Assembly (NCBI GenBank): GCA_002049455.2
Contig: KV918773.1
Span: 186,001 to 250,000 of the forward strand
DNA: 64,000 nucleotides
Origin: Porphyra umbilicalis
Lineage: Eukaryota; Rhodophyta; Bangiophyceae; Bangiales; Bangiaceae
Direction: 5' to 3'
A model generated the notes under the pieces. It ran no database searches and was not told the origin of the DNA. It saw only the letters and a program-made list of their open reading frames with translations. Position numbers and translations under genes: made by a program. This document shows positions 29,523 to 39,876 of the stretch, in pieces. Positions within the stretch are counted from its first letter, which is position 1; the number at the start of each line of letters is the position of its first letter.

Positions 29523-31565
29523 CTAAAAGGGAGATGATATGGGCAAAGATGGCAAACCAGGCACACAAGGAACCGTGGAGGGTAGCAATGGAGGTGATTC
29601 GCTTACTGAACTCGTATTCAAGGCATTACTGCCACCACTCGGCCGCTTGTTGGCGGCACTCTTGTTCTCGTCGCCCAAAATTGAGAAAGCCGGGTCCAGC
29701 GCCGCGCGCTTGTTTCCGCCGCTGCCCGGCAACGAGGCCAATGGAAGAATAGAAGGTGCTACGCTTGTGCCACGAGCGCGGCCCGGTCGCACAGCCGCCC
29801 GAGTGCGAGGAGTTGCGAAACGCCTGCCATGGCCTCCTGCAGGCGACGAGGCAGCCACTCTCCCAGGTGCAGACGCTCCTTGCGCGGCCGGGCCGGGTGG
29901 TGGCACCGCCCGGCGGCGAGCGTCGATCCGTCGTGCGCGGTGACGTGTGGCCGATTGAGCCTTGTCGGCCGCGAGGAGCACGTTCACTTCTTCTTGTGGA
30001 CGCGCCCAGACCTCGGTTTGGCAGAGCTCGACAGTCGCGATGACCGCCGGTTCAGCCGGTACAGTGTCATTTTCAACCGCAGCCGCCGGCAGCTTGGCAG
30101 CGGACTCGGCCAGGCCGGCCGTCTCAAACTTGTGGCAAGCGGCCGCCTCAAGAGGCGCCGCTCGTGGTGCGGGCGCGCGACCGGCAGCCGCCAACTGCAT
30201 CAGGAAAGAGCAGTAGGAGGAGTACCACGTCCCGACAAGCAGCATGGAGGCAATAGTCGTCCCCATCGGTGGCTTGAGGGAGGGAGCCATGCGTACGACG
30301 TCAATCGAGCTCTGCAGCGCCCCCAACTTGAAGTACCTCTGGGCTCTGACCCGGCAGCGACCGATGGCTGGGTTGATGTCAGTCATGTCGACACCGATGA
30401 CCCACTTGGACGACTGCGTAGGGCGAGTGGCATTGGTGACACGTGCGGCCGTCCCAGCGATTGGAAGAACGGGAGGAGCGCCAGCCGGGAGGTTCCAGGA
30501 TGGCCACCACTGCTTGAGAAGGATGCGCACAGCAGGCCATCCCTTTTCCTCGTCGTTCGCGGAGATCACGCCCGACACCTCGAAGGCCGTCTGGCCGCTG
30601 TGCAGACGGGCCACGCACAGCAGCATGTCGATGTGCAATTTGCGCATCACCTCCTTGCAATCGTTGCGCGTGAGGATCATGTCGAGCACCGACGCGACGC
30701 AAGCAGCCGCCGAGGCAGAGGGCTTGACAAAGGACTTGCTGGTGCAGTTCATCTCCTTGGTGGCACCGGCCACCTCCACCAGCGGCGCCGCTTGACAATC
30801 TTGTGCTGCTGCATCAGCCGGGGGTTGCCCGCGTTGAGCGACGACGAAGCCACCCTTTCCGGGCAGCCCGTCAGAGCCAAGGGCGCCAGAGGCACTGTGT
30901 GGTTGATCTCGACGCACTGTTCAGCCGCCTGGCAGTGGAAAGGCGTCCATAGGAACCTTGCCGTCACCATCATCATCACCTGGCTCCACCCCACCACTTG
31001 CTGCTGGGGAGTTGCCGTGGATTTCCGCGTTGCCTTCTCCTCGAGCTCCACCGCCTAGGGGCGCCGCGCCGTCATTGCGGACAAGCGTGCCCCCCTCAGG
31101 CACCTCCACGTCGCCAGCGAGAGATGCACCACGGTCACCTCCGCGACAGAGCTGACCACCTCCAGCGCGTGCAGCCGCAATGCGCAGCTGCTTCAAACGC
31201 AGGGCATTTGCTTCGGACAGCGCATCCAGCTCTTGGTGGCGATAGGCATAGGCGAGCCCCATGTTGATGACGCGGCTGCTGTAGTCGTCGCCGTCCGAGA
31301 ACAGTCCGAGCCGGTCTTGGACGCGAATCCACCGGTGCTGCGGGGCGTCCATCGGGTTGTCAGCCTGACACATGCGGCTGATGGCGGCGTGCAAAACAGC
31401 GCCCGTGGGGGCTAGGTGCTGGTCGAGCTTTATGGAGAGGTCGTAGAAGGCCTCAAGCGTCCGCGGGAGGAAGCCCACCTTCTGGTTGTTGACGATCCCC
31501 AGCGACCGGAGGAACTGCATATCCTCGTCCGCCTCAGCGGGCAAATCCTCAGCGCCAGCCTCCAT
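29523..31565 (-). pseudogene. ORF-X, unrecognised gene of the giant KDZ element
   Basis: One frame of about 680 codons runs from ATG at 31565 to TAG at 29523, broken only by a TGA at 30918-30920. The first 130 residues are helical and well ordered (MQFLRSLGIVNNQKVGFLPR, INMGLAYAYRHQELDALSEA). A Gly/acidic linker follows. A second ordered block (about 30730-30230) contains VLDMILTRNDCKEVMRKLHI, GWPAVRILLKQWWPSWNLP and MLLVGTWYSSYCSFLMQL. The last 200 residues are Ala/Pro/Arg-rich and end basic. I recognise no family. It sits next to the right terminal repeat and converges on the helicase, so it probably belongs to the transposon. Possible roles are DNA binding or replication support, but nothing in the sequence decides. 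Confidence 0.6.
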
Positions 31566-32206
31566 CGCCTGTCAGAGAAATGAGAGCACGCCAGCAACGG
31601 CGCAACACAAGAAAGGCAGGAAGTAGCACATGAAAAGGGGGTCAGCACGCTCAGCAACACAACGGTCCAATGTGAGCAGCCAGTACAAGACCCGGGGGTG
31701 CGTTGCGTCCCGTGGGGTGCCCCTCAATGCGCGCGCGATCGTGATGCAGGACGTACCAGCTACAACAGGGACGAAAGAATCAAGCGGCGCGGTGTGACGT
31801 GAGCGACACCGGCACGCACGACAGCGCGGTCTCGCATCGCTGGAAGAAGGAGGGACAAGTGAAGGGGAGGGGGCGGGAGGCGGGCGGATATGGCGCCATG
31901 ACGATGAGCGCGACGTCGACGGCGAGCGAGCCAGTCGGAAGCGCAACGGTCCACCTGCGGCACATGCCTGGTCGCTGTCATCCCAGGCCGACAGATCGGT
32001 CCGTAACAGGATCCGCCACCGCAGGCATGAGATACAGTCGGTCGGGCCCGCAGGTAGGAAGGCCCCATTCAATGGTGATTGCATCAGATGGTGTCGGCCT
32101 GGAGGATAAATCGCTAGAATCATGGAGACGATTGCGCCAATCCAGTGGCACATCCGGCCCCCGCCTCGCGCGCGCGGAGCGCGCGCGCGCCACCCCCCCC
32201 CCCCCT
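31566..32206. other. ORF-X upstream region
   Basis: These 640 bases lie between the ORF-X start and the right terminal repeat. No gene is seen, and it presumably holds the ORF-X promoter. Near its right end are an alternating GC palindrome (about 32166-32191) and a run of 14 C (about 32192-32205). Confidence 0.4.
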
Positions 32207-32287
32207 AGCTTTCACATCAGTGGTTCACGCGAATGTCATGTGAAAGCTAAACGACGCTTTTCCTAACGCAGCCGCTTGAGGTGGCGC
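32207..32287 (-). repeat. Right terminal inverted repeat of the giant KDZ element
   Basis: It is the reverse complement partner of 1967-2047. It contains a perfect 11-base palindrome, AGCTTTCACAT (32207-32217) and ATGTGAAAGCT (32238-32248), with the same 20-base spacing as the left end and the second copy. Outward it continues with the GGAAA and GCTGCGT matches to about 32287. Confidence 0.65.
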
Positions 32288-32949
32288 ATACTTCGCCCAA
32301 CCGTGCGAGTTCTGTGGGACGAAGCCACCGCCAACCAATCATAGTGCTGGAGGCACACGGCTACACGAGCAGAACAATGTGGACACGGCTGGTATCCAAT
32401 GAAAACCGTCCAAAAACACGTCGCCGCACGGCAGAAACACTGTCAGCTTCAGTGTTCCTCTGTTGCTGCCACCTCGGAGCGTCGCTTGCCAATCAGAGTC
32501 CGAATGAAAGTGCAAGATTGCTTGCGATCCGCACGAGGCCTTGCATCTGGATCAAAGACGGCCTCAAAGCCCATTCCGATGCTTTCCTCAAGAACGCGAT
32601 CTGACAGTGATCTTGTCTGAGCAGCTTGAGGGTGCGCCCCGTTCCCACAGACGGTGTTATTGAAACTTACAGTGAGCACAAATCGCCCCGAAGTAGCCAA
32701 AAGAGCGCGCGGGCAGGACTGCCGAGCACTGTATGCTCCGATTGATCCCGAATTGGGCGAAAAGTAGCCCAGGACGCAGGGACTTGGCCGCACACAGCGC
32801 TTGCCCATTGCCTTTGTCTCGGAATGGTCGATGGAGCCGTAGTATGTGGATCTCCGATCTCTAGACAGTCCTTCTCCAGTCTGGAATCGCACATTCCCCG
32901 GACGCACCACGCGGTGGGACTCTTAAAATACACTGAAGTGACCAAACAA
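32288..32949. other. Unassigned DNA right of the giant element
   Basis: No gene is recognised and base composition is near even. A stretch of about 40 bases at 32693-32733 is similar to 32933-32975, at the start of the copia-X fragment. Confidence 0.4.
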
Positions 32950-33142
32950 GCGCGTGGGCAGAACCGCCGACGATGTGGCCTTCTACTTTATTCCGAGCGC
33001 CGACATGCCGGCGGATGGGCTCATCAAGCCGCTGCCGTCGCTAGCGTTCACGGCTTTCCGGGCTGCCGTCGGGGTTGGTGAAAACCTGGGCGCGGCTGCG
33101 CGAGGCGCCGGGCTTTACGACCCCCTGTTGGGGGAGTGCTGA
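32950..33142 (+). pseudogene. C-terminal RNase H fragment of a third copia family (copia-X)
   Basis: About 62 codons end in TGA at 33140-33142. FYFIPSADMPADGLIKPLP is the typical C-terminal end of copia RNase H. The 5' part is missing. A polypurine-like tract (GTTGGGGGAG) lies just before the LTR that starts at 33137, so the stop codon falls inside the LTR. Confidence 0.75.
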
Positions 33143-34307
33143 GGCGCCATGGCGCCACTGGAGGCGTCCTGTGGCGCAGCTTCGGATTCGCGTCAGAGAA
33201 CTCCTTCGACCTTGCCGTGGGCCGGTGCCGGCCGTGGACGGATGCGCTCCCATCCACTTTCTTGGGGCCGACAATAAGGCGCTGTTGCCTACGGGGCACG
33301 GCCGGTTGGGACCGTCCTGAGGCGCTGTGGCGCCACTGGGGCCCACCAGTGGCGCAGCCGCGGGTTCGCGGCGATCGCCCGACTCGATTTGGCTCAAGTC
33401 GATTTTGGGCGATTTCGGCCGGGAGCTGTGGGCCTGCAGCTCCGGCAGGTCTAGTCGATTTTAGCGAAGTCTATTTTTCTTGTGGCCTTGGGCCCGCATC
33501 TGAAAGTCTCCAGCTTCGGGCCAAGTCGGCCGGTCGGGCCCGAATTGATTTGGTGCAAGTCGATTTTAGGTTGAATGTGGTATGGAGCAGTAGGCCTACT
33601 GCTCCCTCGGATGGAGCCGATTTTTGGCCAAGTCAATGAGCCGCGTTTGACGGGCCGCCGATGCGCCCGATCGTCTCCGTTCGAGTCGCGCCCGAATGCG
33701 CTGGACTCACCTTTACGTCAGCTTCACGTCGATGGTGAGTTTTGGTGACTTCGGCGGAGGTCGATATTGCAGGTGTTACACCTGAGACCTGGGGATCAAC
33801 TTGGGTAATTTCTCGACTGCGGATGATGGCGGGAGATGCCGCACTGGTCGGGACGGGTCATGACCGGGCTGAGGCGTCCTTAACGCAGAATGTGGGCTGC
33901 TGGGGGGAGTGTCGAGACAGCCCCCCGAGCCCGCGCAGGTAAGTCGAAGTTACCGAGCACTGCCTGGCTGATTCCAGGAGTACTTATGCGGTCATCGGCT
34001 TGTTTAGCTGTGCCATTGACATGCATTGCTGTATGTGTGTGCTGTAGCTACTTGCAGTTGTATTTCGAGGGCAGCTCACTTTGGAGCTGAGCTCGGGGAG
34101 ATTCTCGTGGGCTCCTCGAGGAAAGTCGCGATTTGTGGGGTGGTGAGAGCATGTACTGTCCAAGGGAGGGAGCCCTGCGCTGGCGGGGGGTGCCTCGGCA
34201 GGACGTAGCGAGAGAGGCGCACGGAGGCATTAAGAGCCTGCTGGCCTTGCGCCTTAGACAGCGCTCGAGTAAAGCAGCGCATCCACCCAAGTACCCCTGA
34301 CTTCACA
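33137..34307 (+). repeat. 3' LTR of copia-X (about 1.17 kb)
   Basis: It starts TGCTGAGG right after the purine tract and ends CTTCACA, followed by a truncated gag of another element. The last 75 bases recur at the start of the window. Two imperfect copies of a block with TGGCGCCACTGG and AGTGGCGCAGC lie about 178 bases apart (33141 and 33319). A good splice-donor-like GCAGGTAAGT lies near 33936. The start rests on the purine tract and the TG; no second full copy is present to confirm it. Confidence 0.55.
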
Positions 34308-35139
34308 AGGCATGATCGTCCTTGGCGCGCTGGAGCACCCCCAGCACCTTGCTCGTGACGAAGTACTGCAGCAGTGTCACTGCCGTCCCCTCGTTCAGGC
34401 CGCTGCCGTCGCATGCCGTCTGGAAGTTCCCGAGGAGCACCACGAACGCCAGCGGGGTGTCGCCCGCGAACTGCCGCAAGGTGTGCATCAAGGCCTTGAC
34501 GTCCGCGCGGATGCTGCGGATGGAGGTGCCTCGCGGCAGGTGTAGGCGGCCCCCTCGCTGCGCGAGTCGGTACCATTTCGGCGACAAAAGTCCCCTGAAG
34601 CGGGGGTCGACAACGGTGTCCATCCGCTGCGTTCTCCGGAAAGCTCGCAGCGCCTCTTGCACCACGGAGCGCCGCGGGCGTTTGTCGGCCGCATGCGCCC
34701 GTCGCCGGCGGCGAGATGCTTTGGGGTCGCTGCCGGTGGCCGAGGAAGGGGTCGAGCAGGCGCGGCCATCCGTCGAGCCCGCCCCGGCAGATTCGGAGGA
34801 CGAGCCCGACGGACTCGGCTCGCTCTCAGTCGACGAGGGGGGCCCCGAGGACGGGGGTGACGCGTCGCGTCGCGATCGCCGTCGCCGGCGTGTTCCCCGC
34901 GTCGAGACCTCCTCGGGGCGCCCACGTCCAACGCGCCGCTTCGGCTGCGACCGCGTCGGGCGAGCGGTGTGGCTGGCGCCTACCGTCACAGCGGGCCCCG
35001 TTGCGCTGTTGTCTCCCTGCGTGAGGGAGCCCCAAGAACGTACCTGAGCCGGGACCCGAACGTGCCGGCGGGCTGGCACCCGCTGACGCGGGGGACGGCC
35101 CATAGGCCGCCGCCAGAGCCATGGCGACAGCTGCACCAC
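34308..35139 (-). pseudogene. Truncated Gag of a fourth gypsy-like element (gypsy4)
   Basis: The open frame is about 270 codons. The first 170 residues are Ser/Arg/Pro-rich. Then comes a capsid-like part: SPKWYRLAQRGGRLHLPRG, then TPLAFVVLLGNFQTACDGSG, then TAVTLLQYF. This has the same pattern as the Gag of the other two gypsy elements (PLAVLALLTRFRTAADEMD and PLGIFTFLTTFRRACDAAG). It is cut at 34308 by the copia-X LTR, so the zinc knuckle and all of pol are lost. The frame may continue upstream beyond 35139. Confidence 0.6.
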
Positions 35140-36219
35140 GAGCCGGGATTGCGGACCCGTCCGATTCTGCAGTGGACACCTCCTCTGCTGCGTCTAGGAA
35201 TACCTGAGCCAGGTGGCGCAGGTGCCCCGTATCGGCCGCTGGCCGCGCCACCACTTGTGGCGCAACGCCACCGACCCCGTGTAGGCTGGGCGCCGCCCCG
35301 CCCACCATCGAGGGTGCGTCGAGTGACCAGTGGTCCCGGGTGGCCCGGTGCCACTGGGCCCGAGTCCCAATTTTTTGGGTGACGCCGAAAGCTCCCTGCA
35401 ACTCCCGGCGCTGTTACTCGTCCTCCTCCAGCGACAGCTCCTTCGGCGGTCGGATCGGCCCCAGGCCAGCGGGTGTCCCGCCGGACCATGTACCCGCCGA
35501 GCTGCCCGCCCCTTCCACGCGGGGTGGGTCAAAGGGCGGCGCCCCGGCCGGGCGCTGCCCATCCAGCGGCGAGGGGTGAGCCCCCACTCCCCCACGCTGG
35601 GCCTCCGCAAGCGTACAAGTCCGTCCCGCGCCGGGAGGAGGACGAGCCCCAGTGGTCGGCGTGCGGCCGGCGTCCTCGGGCGGGGAAGTCGACTCACCCG
35701 CCACCGTACCGCCGCCGCCAACCGGTACCGCTCTTCCACCCCCAACGAGAGCCAAGACGCCCAACGCCGGTGTTGCCCAGAGGTCTCCCGCCGGTGGCGC
35801 GTGCGTCACCCGGCTAGTGCCGGGAATCTCAAACGGAAGAGCGCCCCCGTCTAGCGGGGAAGATGAGGGAGATCCGCAATCCATGGCCCGAGTATCAATC
35901 GGATGTCCTCTGTCACCGCACCGCAATACAACCAACGAGGGTCCCCCGACTCTTGCTACCGAAAGAGGTGTCGATCCGCGACACGCACCGCGCGCTTGTA
36001 CAGCGGGTCTCACCCGGAGCGCCAAAGGTAGTACCACAATCAGAAGCGTTACCTCAGAAGGAGGGAAGTATCGGCCTTCCGGGCCGCTCGCGCGACACCC
36101 ACTATGGGACTCGAGGTCCGGGAAGTCGGGCCGACCAAAACGCCAAGACATGAAGACACGGTTTTCTTGCCGGCGACGACGGTGCCTCCCACCGTCGTCG
36201 CTCTTTGTCCTAAACGGGC
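35140..36219 (-). other. Upstream part of the gypsy4 remnant
   Basis: GC-rich DNA without a clear gene; open frames occur on both strands. In gypsy4 orientation it lies upstream of gag and is probably its leader or N-terminal coding part. Copia element 2 is inserted at its right edge, and the same source sequence should continue at 44743. Confidence 0.35.
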
Positions 36220-36224
36220 GGAAA

Positions 36225-36642
36225 TGTTGAAACGCAGTGGGCATAGAAGTTTGGGGACCACGGTGAAGTGGTTGAGTGGCTTGAGCTTGTGTGTGTGTGT
36301 GCAAACGTGCTTTGTTGGTTGTCCGCAGGTTCGCCCGCCTCTCCCAACCGAAAGCACCTCTCAAATAGTCCCCACCGGCCCAAGTGCTCCCTCCTTTCGC
36401 GCCCACACCGACGCCCACGCCCTCGCACCAAATCGAATCACTCACCAAATCAAAAGCCACTGGAGCAAAGCGAAGATCAAATCCAAAATATGCCCAAAGT
36501 AACGCCCCAAGGTGACCCAACACGAATTTGTGCAACTTGACCACGTCTCGCAAATGTACCATGTGGGGTACCATAAGGGTCACCGACCATCAGCCATCCG
36601 CAAATCGCCAGTGGAGTCGGCGACGAGCATCACAGTCCAACA
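36225..36642 (-). repeat. 3' LTR of copia element 2 (418 bp)
   Basis: It ends (plus strand right side) with the complement of TGTTGGACTG. The polypurine tract AGAAAGGAGGAG lies directly beside it at 36643-36654 on the complement. Confidence 0.93.
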
Positions 36643-36677
36643 CTCCTCCTTTCTTGTTTCCGCGGCGGTTCTTGTAT

Positions 36678-38840
36678 TCAGCAAAGCTCCATGGCCTCGA
36701 CATGCTTGTCGTGCTTGGTCTTGCCGAGCTCCTTCGTCATCGGGTCCGCCACCATGTCGTCCGTTGCACAATGCTCCAGTATCACCTTGTCCGTCGTGAT
36801 GGCCTCGCGCACAAAGTGGTAGCGAATGTCGATGTGCTTAGTGCGCTTGTGCTCGACGGGGATCTTGGAGAAGTCAATGCACCCGCTTTTTTCGACCTTG
36901 ATGTTGATCGGCCCGCCTGAGATCGCTGTTCGCAGCCCTTGAGATGCCACGCTTTGCAGGAGCTTGTTGAGCCAGACAGCTTCCTTGCTGGCCTCACATA
37001 GAGCCATGTACTCAGCTTCCATCGTCGACAGCGCCACCGTCTTCTGCAACTTAGAACCCCAGCTGACGGCTGCTCCGCCAAAGATGAAGGTGAAGCCCGT
37101 CGTAGAACGTCGCGTCTCGTGGTCACCTGCCCAGTCGGCATCACCAGAGCCTTGTAGAACACAGGAAGAGTTCTTGTCGAAGGACAGCCCCTTGTCGATT
37201 GAACCCTTGACATACCGGAGAACGCGCTTGATCGCAGCCTAATGCTCCTTGCCGTAGCACGAGACAAACCGACTCAGCTTCCCGATAGCGAGGGCGTGGT
37301 CAGGACGTGTCCCGACCATCAGGTACATAAGACTGCCGACAGCTTCGCGGTAGGGCAGCGTGTAGTCGCTCTCGTCGGCCTTGACCAGCTGCAGGCCCAC
37401 CTCCAGCGGCGTTCCGATCGGGTTGCAATCCGCCATCCCGAACTTCTCCAGCACTTGCGCCGCGTACGTGCCCTGCGACAGCTTGAGGGTGCCCAACGCC
37501 TTGTCACGTCTAATCTCTAGCCCGAGGATGACCTTCGCCTCGCCCAGGTCCTTCATCTCAAAACGCTTCTGCAGAGCGTCCTTAATCTTGTAGATCGCCG
37601 CCAGGCTTGATGCCACCAACAGAAGATCGTCGACGTTTACCAGGACGATGATGATTTCGCCCGCATCCATAAGGAGGTAGAGGCATGCATGCGGGTCAAC
37701 GTTGTCAAACCCCTGCGACTTGAGGAAGTTGTCGAGCTTGGCGTACCACATCTTGGGGGCTTTCTTCAGCCCATACAGCGCTTGGAGGAGACGACACACC
37801 TTGTCAGGATACGCCGGATCGACATAGCCGTCTGGCTGCTCCATGAAGACCTCTTTGTTTAGGTCTCCGTTGAGGAATGCCGTCTTGACGTCGATCTGAT
37901 GAATTTCCCACCCGTTTGCCGCCGTCATCGCCAGGATGCATCAGATGGTAGTGAATTTGGCCACCGGCGCTAACATCTTGTTGAAGTCGAGCCCCTTGAT
38001 CTGCCCCTCATGAAACACAGGCGCACCTTGTGCCGCTTCGTGTTGTTCCCGTTCTTTTCAAACTCGTTCCTGACCTTGTTAACCCACTTGCCCCTCAGCA
38101 CGCGTCGACTGGCCGGGCGATCCGTCAAGCACCAAGTATTATTCTTGCGGATGGCCTCCATCTCCTCGTCCATAGAGGCCTGCCACTTAGCCGATTCTTG
38201 CCCTTGAACGGCTCGCACGTACGTCGTGGGCGCCTCGTGAGCAACCAGGCTCACCGGGCGCCAGGACTCCACAGGAGGTCGCCGCGCTCTGCCGCTACGA
38301 CGCAACGTGTGTTGAGAGCCGCCACAACCTTAATTGTCGTCCGCCGACTTGCCAGATCCATCGTCTTGATTTTCATCCTTGTCGTCATTGTCAGCATCTA
38401 CGGCTTCGCCGTCGCCTGCAAAACGCAAGCCCGTCTCGACTCCGACGTCTTCGTCTCCGGGAAGCTCCTCTGCAACTTCTGCAACCTCGCTTACGTTCGT
38501 CTCGGCGAACACGACGCTTCGTGCCTTGACGACCTTGCCGTCGCCGAGGATGACCTTGTACGCCTTGCTGCCGTCGAAATAGCCTAAGAAGACGCCCTTC
38601 GCCGCCTTGTCGCCAAGCTTGCCGTCGATGTGACTCTTGTGCAGCACCACCCAGCATGTCGACCCAAACACCCGCATGAGGCTTACATTGGGCTTATTCC
38701 CGGTCCTCAGCTCATAAGGCGTCTTGCCGACGGGAAGCGCCCGGCTGGTGACGCGGTTCTTGATGCACACCGCCGTCTTGATGGCATCCGCCCAAAGACC
38801 CTGATCGACGTTCTTGTGTCGCATCATGGTGCGAGACTGT
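36678..38840 (-). pseudogene. Copia element 2 integrase end, reverse transcriptase and RNase H
   Basis: From the right it resumes integrase (TMMRHKNVDQGLWADAIKTA), then the linker with RRSGRARRPP, and the reverse transcriptase (KGKWVNKVRNE, DVKTAFLNGDL, VNVDDLLLV). RNase H follows, ending MELC and a stop at 36678. It is broken by a frameshift near 38020, a TGA just before CILAMTAANGW, and a TAG at 37239-37241 in KEH/AAIKRVLRYVKG, the same codon as in copia element 1. The RNase H end that copia element 1 lost is complete here (VEHKRTKHIDIRYHFVRE). Confidence 0.9.
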
Positions 38841-39333
38841 AGCGGTTCTAAGCACCACCACGTTGGTTCGACGTTTGGCCGAAGTGACCTCTTGATCAGC
38901 TCGGTCCGTCGAAGGAACTGCCCCGGAAATTGACCCACAGCCCAGCCTTCCCTTAACGGGAGGAGAGGATCATGGCAAAGCCCAGGGGGGAATCGTAGTC
39001 CAAAGCACAGTTGGTTTTATCAAACGACGACGGGGATGGCGTCGTCGCTGTCAATAAACTCCTCCCAAACCGAACGCCGGTGGCCAAAGTAGCCACCCCA
39101 AATGCGCCAAACAGATAAATCCCTCCAAAGCGAAAAGTTCAAACAAGTAGTAGGGGGGCTGGGAAAACCACCTGGGAAAAGCCCCGCCCCCGACCGAATC
39201 CAATCTTCCCGAGATCTGGACAGGTCATTCCCGTGCTGGCCCGGATCGGGATATTTTGGGACGGCCCCCGGGGGTGTGCTGTCCACAGCTGAGGGGCCAC
39301 GCCCCTTCCAACTGGGGACCCCCGACCGCCACA
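38841..39333 (-). repeat. 3' LTR of the gypsy3 derivative
   Basis: It runs from the GAGAC flank to the GACCGCCACA end. 394 of its bases (38938-39331) are repeated at 41995-42388 without indels. Confidence 0.75.
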
Positions 39334-39876
39334 GAGCCCCCTCGTCGCGTGACGTGGCGTCCCTGCCCGTCCCGCGACGACCCCTGAGGAGGGGGTTCCG
39401 GCCCGGCCCCCTGGCCGGGTGCCGGCCACATCCGCCACCCCCCCCCCCCGATCCTCGCCCCAGGGGGGTTGTCGAGGTCGGTCCGCGGACGGGATCGGCC
39501 CCGCGCGACACCGGCGTGGCGTGGCGTGCGGCCCGCACGGGTGTCCCGCGCCCCCCACACCCCCCGAGACACACGTTGGCCCCACCCCTCCCCGTGGGCC
39601 CACACGCACACCCCGGGCTCACCCCCCCCCCACACAGGCGAGTCCACGACTCCCCCACGCCACCCCACGACGTGACCCTCCGCGCTCGCTGCGACGCGGT
39701 GTTCGCCGACTCGTTCCTCCGCCCACCCCACGACGTGCCGTCCACCCCCCCCGTGGTGCCCGCCGCTTCTTGCTCCTGTCGGCCCCCGGGGGTCCCACCC
39801 CCCCCCTCTCCTTGTCGGACCGAGGACCCGTCGGCCGCCCGTCGACGGGACGCCCGTGCCCGCGTCGTCCTCCGCG
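39334..39876. other. GC-rich leader of the gypsy3 antisense gene
   Basis: This is 540 bases of C-rich DNA with long but repetitive frames on both strands. The spacing from LTR to antisense gene matches that in the two complete gypsy elements. No distinct feature is seen. Confidence 0.4.

Larger units (their letters stand above)
1967..32287 (+). mobile_element. Giant KDZ-family DNA transposon with Ulp1, PIF1 helicase and ORF-X, nested and decayed
   Basis: Its two ends form an inverted repeat of about 80 bp. The interior holds, in order: a 185-bp tandem array, transposase exon 1 (3663-5133), an intron, transposase exon 2 plus Ulp1 protease (20047-23211), a PIF1-type helicase (about 25730-29139) and ORF-X on the opposite strand (29523-31565). 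About 15 kb of its present 30 kb is later insertion. KDZ (Kyakuja-Dileera-Zisupton) transposons are known to carry Ulp1 proteases. A PIF1 helicase and a fourth gene inside the same ends is my inference from their position. No target-site duplication could be recognised, partly because the left flank is low complexity. Confidence 0.6.

Noticed and set aside
34303..35139. Reading the 278-codon minus frame as a host gene
   Set aside because: The capsid-like pattern matches the Gag of the two gypsy elements and the frame ends inside an LTR.
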